DNA from: Luteimonas sp. 9C
GTDB lineage: Bacteria; Pseudomonadota; Gammaproteobacteria; Xanthomonadales; Xanthomonadaceae
Direction: 5' to 3'
Assembly (NCBI RefSeq): GCF_902506295.1
Contig: NZ_LR733313.1
Coordinates: forward strand, 277,100-341,099
Length of the DNA stretch: 64,000 bases
In this document: piece after piece, positions 47,765 through 56,826 of the stretch
Layout: every line of letters begins with the position of its first letter
Numbering within the stretch: the stretch's first letter is position 1
Translations under genes and position numbers: made by a program
The notes under the pieces: generated by a model
Told to the model about the DNA's origin: nothing
Seen by the model: only the letters and a program-made list of their open reading frames with translations
The model's database searches: none

Positions 47765-48690
47765 ACGCGCGTGCCCTGCTCCGCTGGCGACCCGCGACCG
47801 TGCAGGGACAGGCCGCGCTGCTGATGCTCGGCAGCACCTCGGCGTTCGCTTTGATGGCGATCGCGATCCGCTACGCCTCGGCCACCATTCCGACCACCGA
47901 GGTGGCGTTCTTCCGCAATTTCTTCGGCCTGCTAGCGCTGCTGCCGATCCTGCTGCGCGGCGGCGCCGGGCTGCCGCGCACGCGCAACCTGGGCCGCTAC
48001 GTGGTCCGCACCGTGGTCGGGCTGGGCTCGATGCTGTGCGCGTTCTGGGCCATCGGTCATCTGCCACTGTCGCAAGCGGTATCGCTGTCGTACGCGGCGC
48101 CGCTGTTCGCAACGATCGCCGCGGTGATCTGGCTCGGCGAAGTCGTGCGCATCCGGCGCTGGATGGCGGTTTCGGCCGGGTTTCTCGGCGTGCTGGTCAT
48201 CCTGCGGCCGGGTGTGGCGTTCACGACGGCGATGCTGGTGCCGGTCATCGGTGCGCTGCTCGCGGCCCTGGTGGCGATCCAGATGAAGCAGCTCTCGAAG
48301 CTGGACGCACCCGACACGATCGTGTTCTACACGTATCTGCTGTGGGTCCCGCTGTCGCTGGTCCCCGCCCTGTTCCAGTGGGTCTGGCCGAGTCCGACGG
48401 TGTGGTGGTGGCTGGTCGCCACCGGCGTGCTCGGCACGCTGGGCCAGTGGCTGTGGACACGGGCACTGCGGCTGGGCGAGGTGTCGGCGCTGCAGCCGAT
48501 CAGCTTCGTGCAGCTGCCGATCGTCGTGCTGTTCGGCTGGTGGCTGTTCGGCGAAGTCATCGACATGTGGACCGCCATCGGCGCCGGCATCGTGTTCGGC
48601 GCGAACGGTTACATCGCCCATCGCGAAGCGGTGCTGTCGCGACGCGCCGCAAGCCAGCGCCCGTCGGAAGCGGCCAAGCCGAGCGAATAG
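47761..48690 (+). CDS. EamA-family (DMT) transporter
   Basis: The 309-aa protein has ten hydrophobic segments in two EamA repeats, for example VAFFRNFFGLLALLPILL and ISFVQLPIVVLFGWWLFGE. It belongs to the drug/metabolite transporter superfamily; the substrate is unknown. GTG at 47761 overlapping the murB stop is the preferred start, with another GTG three bases upstream. It ends the DUF4190-pyrD-murB operon and is convergent with lolD. Confidence 0.88.
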   Translation: MNARALLRWRPATVQGQAALLMLGSTSAFALMAIAIRYASATIPTTEVAFFRNFFGLLALLPILLRGGAGLPRTRNLGRYVVRTVVGLGSMLCAFWAIGHLPLSQAVSLSYAAPLFATIAAVIWLGEVVRIRRWMAVSAGFLGVLVILRPGVAFTTAMLVPVIGALLAALVAIQMKQLSKLDAPDTIVFYTYLLWVPLSLVPALFQWVWPSPTVWWWLVATGVLGTLGQWLWTRALRLGEVSALQPISFVQLPIVVLFGWWLFGEVIDMWTAIGAGIVFGANGYIAHREAVLSRRAASQRPSEAAKPSE

Positions 48691-48763
48691 CGCTGCACGC
48701 CCGCGCCGGACCCGAGCGGCAACGCCTCTTCGCGGTCCCAGCGCGCCCTCAACGGGTCACGCC

Positions 48764-49495
48764 TCAGACGTCGTCCTTGGCGACCTCGCGCAGCTTGCCC
48801 TGGTGCAGCTCCATGACCCGGTCGAGCTTGCGCGCGAGACGGCGGTCGTGGGTCACCAGCACCAGGCTGGTGTGCTGCGCGCGGTTGAGCTCGAGCATCA
48901 GCTCGAACACCGTCGCCGCGGTGCGTTCGTCGAGGTTGCCGGTGGGCTCGTCGCCGAGCACGCAGGCGGGCTTGTTGACCAGCGCACGCGCCACGGCCGC
49001 CCGCTGTCGTTCGCCGCCCGACAGTTCGCCCGGCTTGTGCGCGAGTCGATGGCCGAGACCGACGGTCTCCAGCAGATCGCGCGAACGCCGGGTCGCGTCG
49101 GCATCGGTGGCGCCGTTGAGCAGCGCCGGCAACATCACGTTCTCCAGCGCCGTGAACTCCGGCAGCAGGTGATGGAACTGGTAGACGAAGCCCAGCGAAC
49201 GGTTGCGCAGCGTGCCGCGCGCGGCGTTCGACAGCGCGCTCATCTTCTGCCCGGACACGAATACCTCGCCCGTGGTCGGCGTATCCAGCCCGCCGAGCAG
49301 ATGCAGCAGCGTGCTCTTGCCGGCGCCGGACGCGCCGAGGATCGCGACCGTCTCGCCGGCGCGCACCGCGAAGTCCAGACCGTCGAACACCGGCGTGTTC
49401 AACGTGCCCTCGGCATAGGTCTTGCCCAGGCCCTCGGCGGCCAGCACGACGGTGTCGGGCGCGGTGGAGCGTGCAGCAGTGGTCATGTCACTCAT
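48764..49495 (-). CDS. lolD: Lipoprotein-releasing ABC ATPase LolD
   Basis: LolD powers extraction of outer-membrane lipoproteins from the inner membrane. The 243-aa ATPase shows Walker [10 protein letters not shown], the signature [15 protein letters not shown], Walker [14 protein letters not shown] and [20 protein letters not shown], the LolD-specific stretch. It overlaps the end of the lolC-type gene by 8 bp. Confidence 0.95.
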   Translation of the reverse strand: MSDMTTAARSTAPDTVVLAAEGLGKTYAEGTLNTPVFDGLDFAVRAGETVAILGASGAGKSTLLHLLGGLDTPTTGEVFVSGQKMSALSNAARGTLRNRSLGFVYQFHHLLPEFTALENVMLPALLNGATDADATRRSRDLLETVGLGHRLAHKPGELSGGERQRAAVARALVNKPACVLGDEPTGNLDERTAATVFELMLELNRAQHTSLVLVTHDRRLARKLDRVMELHQGKLREVAKDDV

Positions 49496-50729
49496 AGCGC
49501 AGCGCCTCCGCCGGGGCCGTGCGCGCCGCGCGCAGCGCCGGATAGATCGTCGCGACGAAGGCCATCACCAGGGCGACGCTGGCGATCATCACCACGTCGC
49601 TGACCTGCAGGTCGATCGGCAGGCCGGTCACGTAATAGACGTCCTCGGGCATCAGCACGACGCCGAACAGGCGTTCGATCGCGCCGAGGATGTGTTCGAG
49701 ATTGAAGGTGAGCAGCAGGCCCCCGGTGATGCCGAGGATCGTGCCGATCACGCCGATCATCGTGCCCTGCACCATGAACACCTGCATGACCCCGCCGGGC
49801 GTGAGCCCCAGCGTGCGCAGGATGGCGATGTCGGCCTGCTTGTCCGTCACCAGGCTCACCTGGGAGGCGACGAGATTGAACGAGCCCATGACGATGATCA
49901 GCGACAACAGGATGCCGATCATCGTCTTCTCGAGTTTGAGCGCCCGGAACATGTTCGCGTTCTCGATGCTCCAGTCGCTCACGCGATACACGCCGCCCAG
50001 CTTGTGCACCAGATCGCGCGTGACCTCCTGCGCGCGATCCATGTCGTGCAGTTTCAGGCGCACGCCGGTGACGCCGTCGCCGATCCGTAGCAGACGTTGC
50101 GCATCACTGAGATTGACCACGGCCAGGCGGCGGTCGAAATCCTGGTAGCCGGCTTCGAAAATGCCGCTGACGGTGAAGCGCTTGAGCTGCGGCACCGCGC
50201 CCATCGGCGTGACCTGGAAATCGGTGGTCACGATGACGCTATCGCCCACGCCCACGCCCAGCCACAGCGCGAGTTCGCGCCCGAGCACGATGTTGAACGT
50301 GCCCGGCTGCAGATCCTCGAGCTTGCCGATGACCATCGACGTGGCGAGATCGGACACCTGCGACTCGTCCTCGGGCACGATCGCGCGCACCGCAGCCGGC
50401 TCATTGCGACGGCCGCGCAGCAGCGCCTGGGTGTCGACGTAGGGCGCGGCGCCGGCGACGCGGGCATCCTCGCGCGCCACGTCGACCGCACGCTGCCAGT
50501 TCGACAGCGTGTCGCCGTCGGCGCTGATCGTCGCGTGCGCGACCATGCCGAGCATGCGGTCGCGGATTTCCTTCTGGAAGCCGCTCATCACCGCGAGCGT
50601 GGTGATCAGCACGGTCACGCCGATGGCGATGCCGAGGATCGAGGCCAGCGAGATGAAGGAGATGAAGCCGTTGCGCCGTTTGGCCCTGAGATAACGCAGG
50701 CCGATGGCGGCAGGAATGGGTCTGAGCAT
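49488..50729 (-). CDS. lolC: Lipoprotein-releasing permease (LolC/LolE family)
   Basis: The 413-aa permease has an N-terminal helix ([20 protein letters not shown]), a large periplasmic domain (about 45-265) and three C-terminal helices of the FtsX fold, ending [16 protein letters not shown]. The start at 50729 gives the canonical [13 protein letters not shown] opening. Only one permease accompanies lolD here, unlike the lolC-lolD-lolE arrangement of enterobacteria; a second copy could be elsewhere, or this could work as a homodimer. Confidence 0.93.
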   Translation of the reverse strand: MLRPIPAAIGLRYLRAKRRNGFISFISLASILGIAIGVTVLITTLAVMSGFQKEIRDRMLGMVAHATISADGDTLSNWQRAVDVAREDARVAGAAPYVDTQALLRGRRNEPAAVRAIVPEDESQVSDLATSMVIGKLEDLQPGTFNIVLGRELALWLGVGVGDSVIVTTDFQVTPMGAVPQLKRFTVSGIFEAGYQDFDRRLAVVNLSDAQRLLRIGDGVTGVRLKLHDMDRAQEVTRDLVHKLGGVYRVSDWSIENANMFRALKLEKTMIGILLSLIIVMGSFNLVASQVSLVTDKQADIAILRTLGLTPGGVMQVFMVQGTMIGVIGTILGITGGLLLTFNLEHILGAIERLFGVVLMPEDVYYVTGLPIDLQVSDVVMIASVALVMAFVATIYPALRAARTAPAEALRYE

Positions 50730-50798
50730 GGACGTCCGGTCATGGGGGCCGCGGCGCCTGCGGCAGCTCCGCCGGTGCACCGCCCGCCCGGGGCGTCG

Positions 50799-51269
50799 CT
50801 ATGGTGCCATCGAATCCGTCGGCGGTCGCGTCGCGAGGGCGGATGCGGCCAGTCGGAGTTCACGTCGTGCGGGCGGCGGCAGGCGGTCGGGCCACCACAG
50901 CAGATGCCGTCGACGCCGCCCCTCCCGCCAGCGCAGGATCGCCAGCGGGCCCCGCCATTCGATGTGCGGGGTGTCGAGGACGACGCCATCGAGATGGGCG
51001 GCACCTGCGGCATCGATGACGAGTGCGCGCACCGGGGCACGCCGCTCGCAGGCGATGCAATAGACAGTGGCGGCGATGACCGGCGGCATCCCGCACACGG
51101 CGGCGAGCGGCGGCAGTTCCGACAGCCAGAGCGCCACGCAGGCACCGGCGCCGAGGACACCGAGTGCGTTCTGCAACAGGATCGAGGGCCGCCATGCCAA
51201 TCGCAGCGGCAGCGGTTCAGCCGGGCGGGAGCTGCCGGATCGACTGGACGAGGGTGTCGAGCTGCGCAT
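50799..51269 (-). CDS. ygfX: YgfX-like membrane protein
   Basis: The roughly 156-aa product has a polar N-terminus, two adjacent hydrophobic helices (about 30-70) and a basic C-terminal domain with RWREGRRRRHLLWWPDRL. Position directly after sdhE and this layout match YgfX, the membrane partner of SdhE. The exact start is uncertain: the ATG at 51269 (or 51284) overlaps sdhE, and a TTG near the sdhE stop is possible. Confidence 0.65.
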   Translation of the reverse strand: MRSSTPSSSRSGSSRPAEPLPLRLAWRPSILLQNALGVLGAGACVALWLSELPPLAAVCGMPPVIAATVYCIACERRAPVRALVIDAAGAAHLDGVVLDTPHIEWRGPLAILRWREGRRRRHLLWWPDRLPPPARRELRLAASALATRPPTDSMAP

Positions 51270-51474
51270 CGTCGGGACGCTCATGGCCGAGGAACCATTT
51301 CCAGAGCCTATCGTCCTCGCAATCCAGCAGCCGTCGGAAAACCTCGCGTTCGGCTTCGGTGGATGTCGACCAGCAGCGGTCGAGCCAGCGTTCGAACAGC
51401 CGGTCGAGCTCGCGCATGCCCCGACGGCTGCGCCAGCGCAGGCGACGGAGTTCGGTGGCGTCGTCGTAGGTCAT
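51217..51474 (-). CDS. sdhE: FAD assembly factor SdhE
   Basis: SdhE promotes covalent flavinylation of SdhA. The 85-aa helical protein carries the diagnostic RRGMRELD motif and the LDCEDDRLWKWFLGHERPDD stretch typical of the family. It lies 52 bp after sdhB in the same direction, with its target sdhA in the same cluster. Confidence 0.95.
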   Translation of the reverse strand: MTYDDATELRRLRWRSRRGMRELDRLFERWLDRCWSTSTEAEREVFRRLLDCEDDRLWKWFLGHERPDDAQLDTLVQSIRQLPPG

Positions 51475-51526
51475 CGCCGTGCGGCGTGTCCGATCGATGC
51501 AGGCGCATCGACCGGACACGCGTCGA

Positions 51527-52309
51527 TCAGCCGCGTCGCGCCAGCATCAGCTGCTTGATCTCGCCGATCGCCTTGGCCGGATTCAGACCCTTGGGGCAGG
51601 TCCGGGCACAGTTCATGATCGTGTGGCAGCGGTAGAGCTTGAACGGATCTTCCAGATCGTCCAGACGCGCACCGGTGTCTTCGTCGCGGCTGTCGATGAT
51701 CCAGCGGTAGGCCTGCAGCAGGACCGCCGGGCCGAGGTAGCGCTCGCCGTTCCACCAGTAGCTCGGGCAGCTGGTCGAACAACAGGCGCACAGGATGCAC
51801 TCGTACAGACCGTCCAGCTTGGCGCGGTCTTCCTTGGACTGCAGGCGCTCGCGGTCCGGAGGCGCCGCACTCTGGGTGCGGATCCAAGGCTGGATCGAGG
51901 CGTACTGCGCATAGAAATGGGTCAGGTCGGGCACCAGATCCTTGACCACTTCCATGTGCGGCAGCGGGTAGATCGGCACCTCGGCCTTCTGGCAGTCCTC
52001 GATCGCACGGGTACAGGCCAGCGTGTTCGTGCCGTCGATGTTCATCGCGCATGAACCGCAGATGCCCTCGCGGCACGACCGGCGGAAGGTCAGCGTCGGG
52101 TCGATCTCGTTCTTGATCTTGATCAGCGCGTCGAGAACCATCGGACCGCACTTGTCGAGATCGATCTCGTAGGTGTCCGTGGACGGGTTGCGGCCGTCGT
52201 CGGGATTCCAGCGATAGACCTTGAAGGTGCGCGTGCGCGTGGCGCCCGTGGCCGGGAAGTGCCGGCCCTGCTGCACCTTGGAATTCTTCGGGAGCGAAAA
52301 TTCTGCCAT
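51527..52309 (-). CDS. sdhB: Succinate dehydrogenase iron-sulfur subunit
   Basis: The 260-aa protein carries the [2Fe-2S] cysteines in [11 protein letters not shown] with a following Cys, and the cluster-binding sets [12 protein letters not shown] and CARTCPKG for the 4Fe and 3Fe centres. It passes electrons from SdhA to quinone. It follows sdhA by 14 bp. The start at 52309 begins [10 protein letters not shown]. Confidence 0.97.
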   Translation of the reverse strand: MAEFSLPKNSKVQQGRHFPATGATRTRTFKVYRWNPDDGRNPSTDTYEIDLDKCGPMVLDALIKIKNEIDPTLTFRRSCREGICGSCAMNIDGTNTLACTRAIEDCQKAEVPIYPLPHMEVVKDLVPDLTHFYAQYASIQPWIRTQSAAPPDRERLQSKEDRAKLDGLYECILCACCSTSCPSYWWNGERYLGPAVLLQAYRWIIDSRDEDTGARLDDLEDPFKLYRCHTIMNCARTCPKGLNPAKAIGEIKQLMLARRG

Positions 52310-52323
52310 CTGGGGTCCCCGGC

Positions 52324-54114
52324 TCAGTAAACGCGTGCTTTCGGCGGCACGACTTCGACTTCGTCGTCGAGCGTGTACATGTGCACCGGGCGGTAATCGA
52401 TCTGCGTGTTGCCGGCATCGTCGGCCCAGCACAGCGTGTGCTTGTGCCAGTTCTCGTCGTCGCGGTCCGGGAAGTCCTCGTGCGCGTGCGCGCCCCGGGA
52501 TTCCTTGCGGTTCTCGGCCGACACGATGGTCACCAGCGCCTGGCCCAGCAGGTTCTGCAGTTCCATGGTCTCGATCAGGTCCGAGTTCCAGACCATCGAC
52601 CGGTCGCTGACCTTGACGTCGGCGAAGGACGCGTGGATCTCGCGGATCTTGTCGACGCCCTCGGCCAGCGTCTTGCTGGTGCGGAACACCGCGGCGTCGT
52701 TCTGCATCGTGCGCTGCATCTTGTCGCGGATCACCGAGGTCGGCGTGCCGCCGGTCGCGTGGCGCAGCTTGTCGAGGTTCGCCAGCGACTTGTCGCAGGC
52801 ATCCTTGGCGAGCGGCTTGTGGCGCGCGTTCGGCGTGATCGTCTCGGCGCAACGGTTCGCGACCGCGCGGCCGAAGACCACCAAGTCGAGCAGCGAGTTC
52901 GAGCCCAAGCGGTTGGCGCCGTGCACCGACACGCAGGCAGCCTCGCCGATCGCGTACAGACCCGGGACCACCGCATCCGGATTGCCGTCCTTCAACTGCA
53001 CGACTTCGCCGTGGTAGTTGGTCGGAATGCCACCCATGTTGTAGTGGACGGTCGGAATCACCGGAATCGGCTGCTTCTCGACGTCGACGCCGGCGAAGAT
53101 CCGCGCGCTCTCGGCGATGCCGGGCAGCTTCTCGTGGATTTCCTTCGGGTCGAGGTGGGTCAGGTCCAGATGGATGTGATCCTGGTGTTCGCCCACGCCG
53201 CGGCCTTCGCGGATTTCCATCGTCATCGAACGCGAGACGACGTCGCGCGAGGCGAGATCCTTGGCGTTCGGCGCGTAGCGCTCCATGAAACGCTCGCCGC
53301 TGGCGTTGCGCAGGATGCCGCCTTCGCCGCGCACGCCTTCGGTGATCAGGCAGCCCGCGCCGTAGATGCCGGTCGGGTGGAACTGCACGAACTCCATGTC
53401 CTGCAGGCCCAAGCCCGCGCGCAGCGCCATGCCGCCGCCGTCACCCGTGCAGGTGTGGGCGGAGGTCGCGGAGAAATACGCACGGCCGTAGCCACCGGTC
53501 GCCAGCACCACGCCCTGGGCGCGGAACAGATGCAGCGTGCCCTCGGCCATGTCGAGCGCGAGCACGCCGCGGCAGGCGCCGTCCTCGTCCATGATCAGGT
53601 CGAGCGCGAAGTACTCGATGAAGAAGCGCGCGTCGTGCGCCAGCGACTGCTGGTAGAGCGTGTGCAGGATCGCGTGGCCGGTACGGTCGGCCGCCGCGCA
53701 GGTGCGCTGGGCGATGCCCTTGCCGTATTCGGTGGTCATGCCACCGAACGGACGCTGGTAGATCTTGCCCTCTTCGGTGCGCGAGAACGGCACGCCCTGG
53801 TGCTCGAGCTCGATGATCGCGGGGATGGCCTCGCGGCACATGTACTGGATGGCGTCCTGGTCGCCCAGCCAGTCGGAGCCCTTGATCGTGTCGTAGAAGT
53901 GGTAGCGCCAGTCGTCGTCGCCCATGTTGCCGAGCGCGGCGGAGATGCCGCCCTGCGCCGCAACGGTATGCGAGCGCGTCGGGAAGACCTTGGTCAGACA
54001 TGCGGTCTGCAGGCCCTTGTGGGCCAGTCCGAAGGTCGCGCGCAGGCCGGCGCCGCCGGCGCCGACGACGATCATGTCGTAGGTGTGTTCGGTGATCTTG
54101 TAGGCGTTGGTCAT
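52324..54114 (-). CDS. sdhA: Succinate dehydrogenase flavoprotein subunit
   Basis: The 596-aa catalytic subunit oxidises succinate to fumarate. It shows the dinucleotide motif [12 protein letters not shown], His49 in [11 protein letters not shown] for covalent FAD attachment and [15 protein letters not shown] and [14 protein letters not shown] in the flavin and substrate sites. The ATG at 54114 yields the standard N-terminus. It lies 7 bp after sdhD. Confidence 0.97.
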   Translation of the reverse strand: MTNAYKITEHTYDMIVVGAGGAGLRATFGLAHKGLQTACLTKVFPTRSHTVAAQGGISAALGNMGDDDWRYHFYDTIKGSDWLGDQDAIQYMCREAIPAIIELEHQGVPFSRTEEGKIYQRPFGGMTTEYGKGIAQRTCAAADRTGHAILHTLYQQSLAHDARFFIEYFALDLIMDEDGACRGVLALDMAEGTLHLFRAQGVVLATGGYGRAYFSATSAHTCTGDGGGMALRAGLGLQDMEFVQFHPTGIYGAGCLITEGVRGEGGILRNASGERFMERYAPNAKDLASRDVVSRSMTMEIREGRGVGEHQDHIHLDLTHLDPKEIHEKLPGIAESARIFAGVDVEKQPIPVIPTVHYNMGGIPTNYHGEVVQLKDGNPDAVVPGLYAIGEAACVSVHGANRLGSNSLLDLVVFGRAVANRCAETITPNARHKPLAKDACDKSLANLDKLRHATGGTPTSVIRDKMQRTMQNDAAVFRTSKTLAEGVDKIREIHASFADVKVSDRSMVWNSDLIETMELQNLLGQALVTIVSAENRKESRGAHAHEDFPDRDDENWHKHTLCWADDAGNTQIDYRPVHMYTLDDEVEVVPPKARVY

Positions 54115-54121
54115 GTGGTTC

Positions 54122-54541
54122 TCAGCCCAGCAGTGCGATGCGCGCAATCGCGTACAGCGATGCGAGCGCGCCGGCGGCGCAGGCGAATGTGACGAGGAGC
54201 TGGAGGCTGACCTCCAGTGCGCGCTGGTGGATGTAATCCTCGATCACCACCTGCAGGCCAAGCTTGGCGTGCCAGAACATCACGATGGCGAACAGTCCGA
54301 ACGCGATCGCGTTGAACGGACGCGCGATGACGGTCTGCACGGTGACGAGATCCGCGCCGGCCAGCGACACCAGCGTGCCGATGAACCAGGCGACCAGCGG
54401 CACCAGCGCCACCGCGGTGACGCGCTGCCACCAGAAATGACCGGTTCCGGTCTTGCCAGACCCCAGGCCGCGTGCGCGACCGACCGGCGTGCGGAAATCG
54501 CGCTGGCGCACGACCTCGACCGGCGTCTTCGACTCGCTCAT
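54122..54541 (-). CDS. sdhD: Succinate dehydrogenase membrane anchor SdhD
   Basis: The 139-aa protein has three transmembrane helices. [18 protein letters not shown] is the anchor-subunit start, and [16 protein letters not shown] includes the His expected to ligate heme b. The ATG overlaps the sdhC stop by 4 bp. Confidence 0.93.
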   Translation of the reverse strand: MSESKTPVEVVRQRDFRTPVGRARGLGSGKTGTGHFWWQRVTAVALVPLVAWFIGTLVSLAGADLVTVQTVIARPFNAIAFGLFAIVMFWHAKLGLQVVIEDYIHQRALEVSLQLLVTFACAAGALASLYAIARIALLG

Positions 54542-54933
54542 GCGCCACCCCGCAATGCAATGAACCAGATCACGGCCGTCAGCACGACGGCCAGGGTGAT
54601 CACGGTGTACCCGGAGCGATAGACCTCCGGCAGTTCGAAGCCCATGCCCGCATCCCACATCAGGTGGCGGATGCCGTTGAGCAGGTGGTAGACCAGCGCG
54701 AAGGAGAACGCCGCGAGTGCGAGCGTGCCCAGCGGCGAGGCGAGACAGGCCGATGCGCTCGCGTAGGCGTCGCCGCCCTGGGCGACCGCAAGCAACCACC
54801 AGGCGAGACCGAATGCGCCGATCGAGGCGATGATGCCGGTCACCCGGTGCATCAGGGACATCACCGATGTGATCTGCAGGCGATAGAGCGTGCCGAGCAT
54901 GAACGGTGACAGGGGACGGTTACGGTGTGCCAT
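54538..54933 (-). CDS. sdhC: Succinate dehydrogenase cytochrome b subunit SdhC
   Basis: The 131-aa protein has three transmembrane helices. RPLSPFMLGTLYRLQITSVM and SLMHRVTGI are the SdhC signatures near the quinone site, and HLLNGIRHLMWD carries the heme-ligand His. It starts the sdhCDAB structural set and lies 81 bp after the small sdhAF4-like gene. Confidence 0.95.
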   Translation of the reverse strand: MAHRNRPLSPFMLGTLYRLQITSVMSLMHRVTGIIASIGAFGLAWWLLAVAQGGDAYASASACLASPLGTLALAAFSFALVYHLLNGIRHLMWDAGMGFELPEVYRSGYTVITLAVVLTAVIWFIALRGGA

Positions 54934-55014
54934 CGTTGTGGTGCTCTCCTCGCTGGCGGCGTCTCGCCGCGTGGCTGGTACTGCGGACCCGCGCGCCAGA
55001 CGCGACGTGACGGA

Positions 55015-55182
55015 TCAGAAATCGATGCAACGACCGTTCTTTTCCCAATCGCCATAGCGCGTGGGATCAAGGCCGTCACGGCCCCCGATCTCCTCGGTCT
55101 GCGGCGATGCCGGAACAGGCATTTCCGCCGGCGTCGACGGCGGTGTGTCCGCCTGCTCGCCTATGATGTCGGGGTTGGTCAT
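55015..55182 (-). CDS. SDHAF4-like (DUF1674) assembly factor
   Basis: The 55-aa product has a Pro/Glu-rich N-terminus and ends in the diagnostic DPTRYGDWEKNGRCIDF, the DUF1674/SDHAF4 C-terminal motif. In eukaryotes SDHAF4 binds flavinylated SDHA during complex II assembly. It lies immediately upstream of sdhC in the same direction, which supports the assignment. A -10 box sits 7 nt before the ATG and no Shine-Dalgarno is present. Confidence 0.88.
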   Translation of the reverse strand: MTNPDIIGEQADTPPSTPAEMPVPASPQTEEIGGRDGLDPTRYGDWEKNGRCIDF

Positions 55183-55189
55183 CCATTCA

Positions 55190-55195
55190 ATTTTA
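55190..55195 (-). promoter_or_regulatory. Leaderless-type -10 box before sdhAF4-sdh cluster
   Basis: TAAAAT on the minus strand lies 7 nt before the ATG at 55182. This predicts transcription starting at or beside the start codon. It is embedded in the 25-bp gap to the divergent ygfZ gene. Confidence 0.5.
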
Positions 55196-55207
55196 GTTCC
55201 CACTGGC

Positions 55208-56068
55208 ATGTCAGACAAGCTGCAATCCACTTCCGCGCCTGCATTCGCGCTGCCGGACATCGCGTCGTTGACGCTGCGCGGACGCGACTGCATCGCATTC
55301 GCGCAGGCGCAGTTCATGAGCGACATCGCCGCGCTCGGCGACGGAGCGTGGCAGTGGAGCGGTTGGTTGACGCCGAAGGGGCGTGTGATTGCCTTGTTCG
55401 CCGTTCTGCGGCACAGCGCCGAGCGGCTCGACCTGATCGTGCTCGATGCCGATATCGCCGCATTGGCGACATCGTTGAAACGCTACGTCTTCCGCAGCAA
55501 GGTCTCGATCGAGGTCCGCAGCGGCGTTTCTGCGATGGGACGGTTCGCATTGCCATCGGTTGCGCGCGGCGCGAGTGCCGCCATCGATGGCGCGATGATC
55601 GAGCTGGATCTCGGCGCACCCTCGGATCCGCGCACCCTGTCCCTGCGCGAAACCGATCCGGTCTTCGCCATCGATCCGGATGCGCAACAGCGCTGGCGCG
55701 CCTGCGACCTCGCCCATGGACTGCCCCGGCTCGACGCCGGGCAGAGCGAGCAATGGACGCCGCAGCAGCTGTCGATGGAGCGCCTGCGCGCCTTCAGCGT
55801 GTCCAAGGGCTGCTATCCGGGCCAGGAAATCGTCGCGCGCACCCACTTCCTCGGCCAGGCCAAACGTGGCCTGGCCGTCCTGCGCGGCGCGCCGGATGCC
55901 GTGGCGGGCGCCGATGTGCGCACCGGGGACCAGGCCCTGGGCAAGGTCGTCTCCGTCGCGGGAGACCTGCTGCTCGCCGTGCTGCCGCTGGAACGTGCCG
56001 ACGCCCCGCTGCAGGTCGACGGCGTCGACGTCAGCGACCTCCCGCTGCTGGACGGCCTGGCCCGCTGA
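55208..56068 (+). CDS. ygfZ: Folate-binding Fe-S repair protein YgfZ
   Basis: YgfZ (IBA57-like) uses tetrahydrofolate to support maturation of some Fe-S enzymes. The 286-aa protein has the signature KGCYPGQEIVARTHFLG with Cys202 and a GcvT-like fold (DIASLTLRGRDCIAFAQAQF at the start). It is divergent from the succinate dehydrogenase cluster, whose Fe-S subunit may benefit. A possible -10 (TATGAT) is at 55162-55167. Confidence 0.93.
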   Translation: MSDKLQSTSAPAFALPDIASLTLRGRDCIAFAQAQFMSDIAALGDGAWQWSGWLTPKGRVIALFAVLRHSAERLDLIVLDADIAALATSLKRYVFRSKVSIEVRSGVSAMGRFALPSVARGASAAIDGAMIELDLGAPSDPRTLSLRETDPVFAIDPDAQQRWRACDLAHGLPRLDAGQSEQWTPQQLSMERLRAFSVSKGCYPGQEIVARTHFLGQAKRGLAVLRGAPDAVAGADVRTGDQALGKVVSVAGDLLLAVLPLERADAPLQVDGVDVSDLPLLDGLAR

Positions 56069-56235
56069 CGCTCGCCGGATCGACCGCGCAAGCCGCCATC
56101 CGACGGTCGTGATCCGGCTGCTATGCTCGGCCGCGACAGGGGGCGCCACGCGCCCTGGGGAATGTCGAAGCCGTCGCCGCACGGGCCGCCGCCCGCGTGG
56201 CGGCACGCGTCAGGGGAACCAGCCAAGGGGACGTC

Positions 56236-56733
56236 ATGAAGCACAGCTCGCTGTCTGCGGCGTTGGCCGCATCCGTGGTCGCATCTCTACTCGCGGCCTG
56301 CGTCAGCTCCACGCCCGCGCCACCGCAGGCCCCGCCACCGCCACCCGAGCCGACCGCGTTCGTCGAACAACTCGACGCCGACGGCCTGTTCGCGTTCGGC
56401 AAGGCCGACATCGACGCCATCAGTCCCGCTGGACGCGCCGCGCTCGACGCGCTTGCCGGCCGACTGTCCGGGCGCCCACTGGAGATCGTGCACGTCATCG
56501 GCCACAGCGACCGCATCGGCAACCGGCAGGCCAACCTGCGCCTGTCGAACCGCCGGGCCGACGCCGTGCGCAGTTATCTGGTGGAGCACGGCGTACCGGC
56601 CGACCGCATCACCGCCGTCGGTCGCGGCGACGTGGAGCCGGTGGCCGAGTGCGGTTCGGAGCGCGGTCAGGCGCTGATCGCCTGTCTCGCACCGAACCGG
56701 CGCGTGGAGGTCCGGGTGCGTCTGGCGGACTGA
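56236..56733 (+). CDS. OmpA-family lipoprotein
   Basis: The 165-aa product has a lipoprotein signal (VVASLLAAC), a Pro-rich linker (PAPPQAPPPPPEP) and a C-terminal OmpA-like domain. That domain shows LFAFGKADIDAISPAGRAAL, GHSDRIGNRQANLRLSNRRA and PNRRVEVRVRL, whose Asp and Arg contact peptidoglycan. It should tether the outer membrane to the wall. A TATGCT -10-like box is at 56122-56127. Confidence 0.92.
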   Translation: MKHSSLSAALAASVVASLLAACVSSTPAPPQAPPPPPEPTAFVEQLDADGLFAFGKADIDAISPAGRAALDALAGRLSGRPLEIVHVIGHSDRIGNRQANLRLSNRRADAVRSYLVEHGVPADRITAVGRGDVEPVAECGSERGQALIACLAPNRRVEVRVRLAD

Positions 56734-56757
56734 AACGCCGCCGCACTCCGATCGATC

Positions 56758-56780
56758 CCGCCTCCCGTTGCGGGAGGCGG
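56758..56780. terminator. Shared hairpin between convergent genes
   Basis: A 10-bp perfect stem CCGCCTCCCG/CGGGAGGCGG with loop TTG lies between the OmpA-like gene and the leftward dehydrogenase gene. There is no long T-run on either side. Confidence 0.65.
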
Positions 56781-56826
56781 CCTGTCGAGGACGGACGCCA
56801 CCGCCGGGCGGGTCCGGGCGCGGCGC

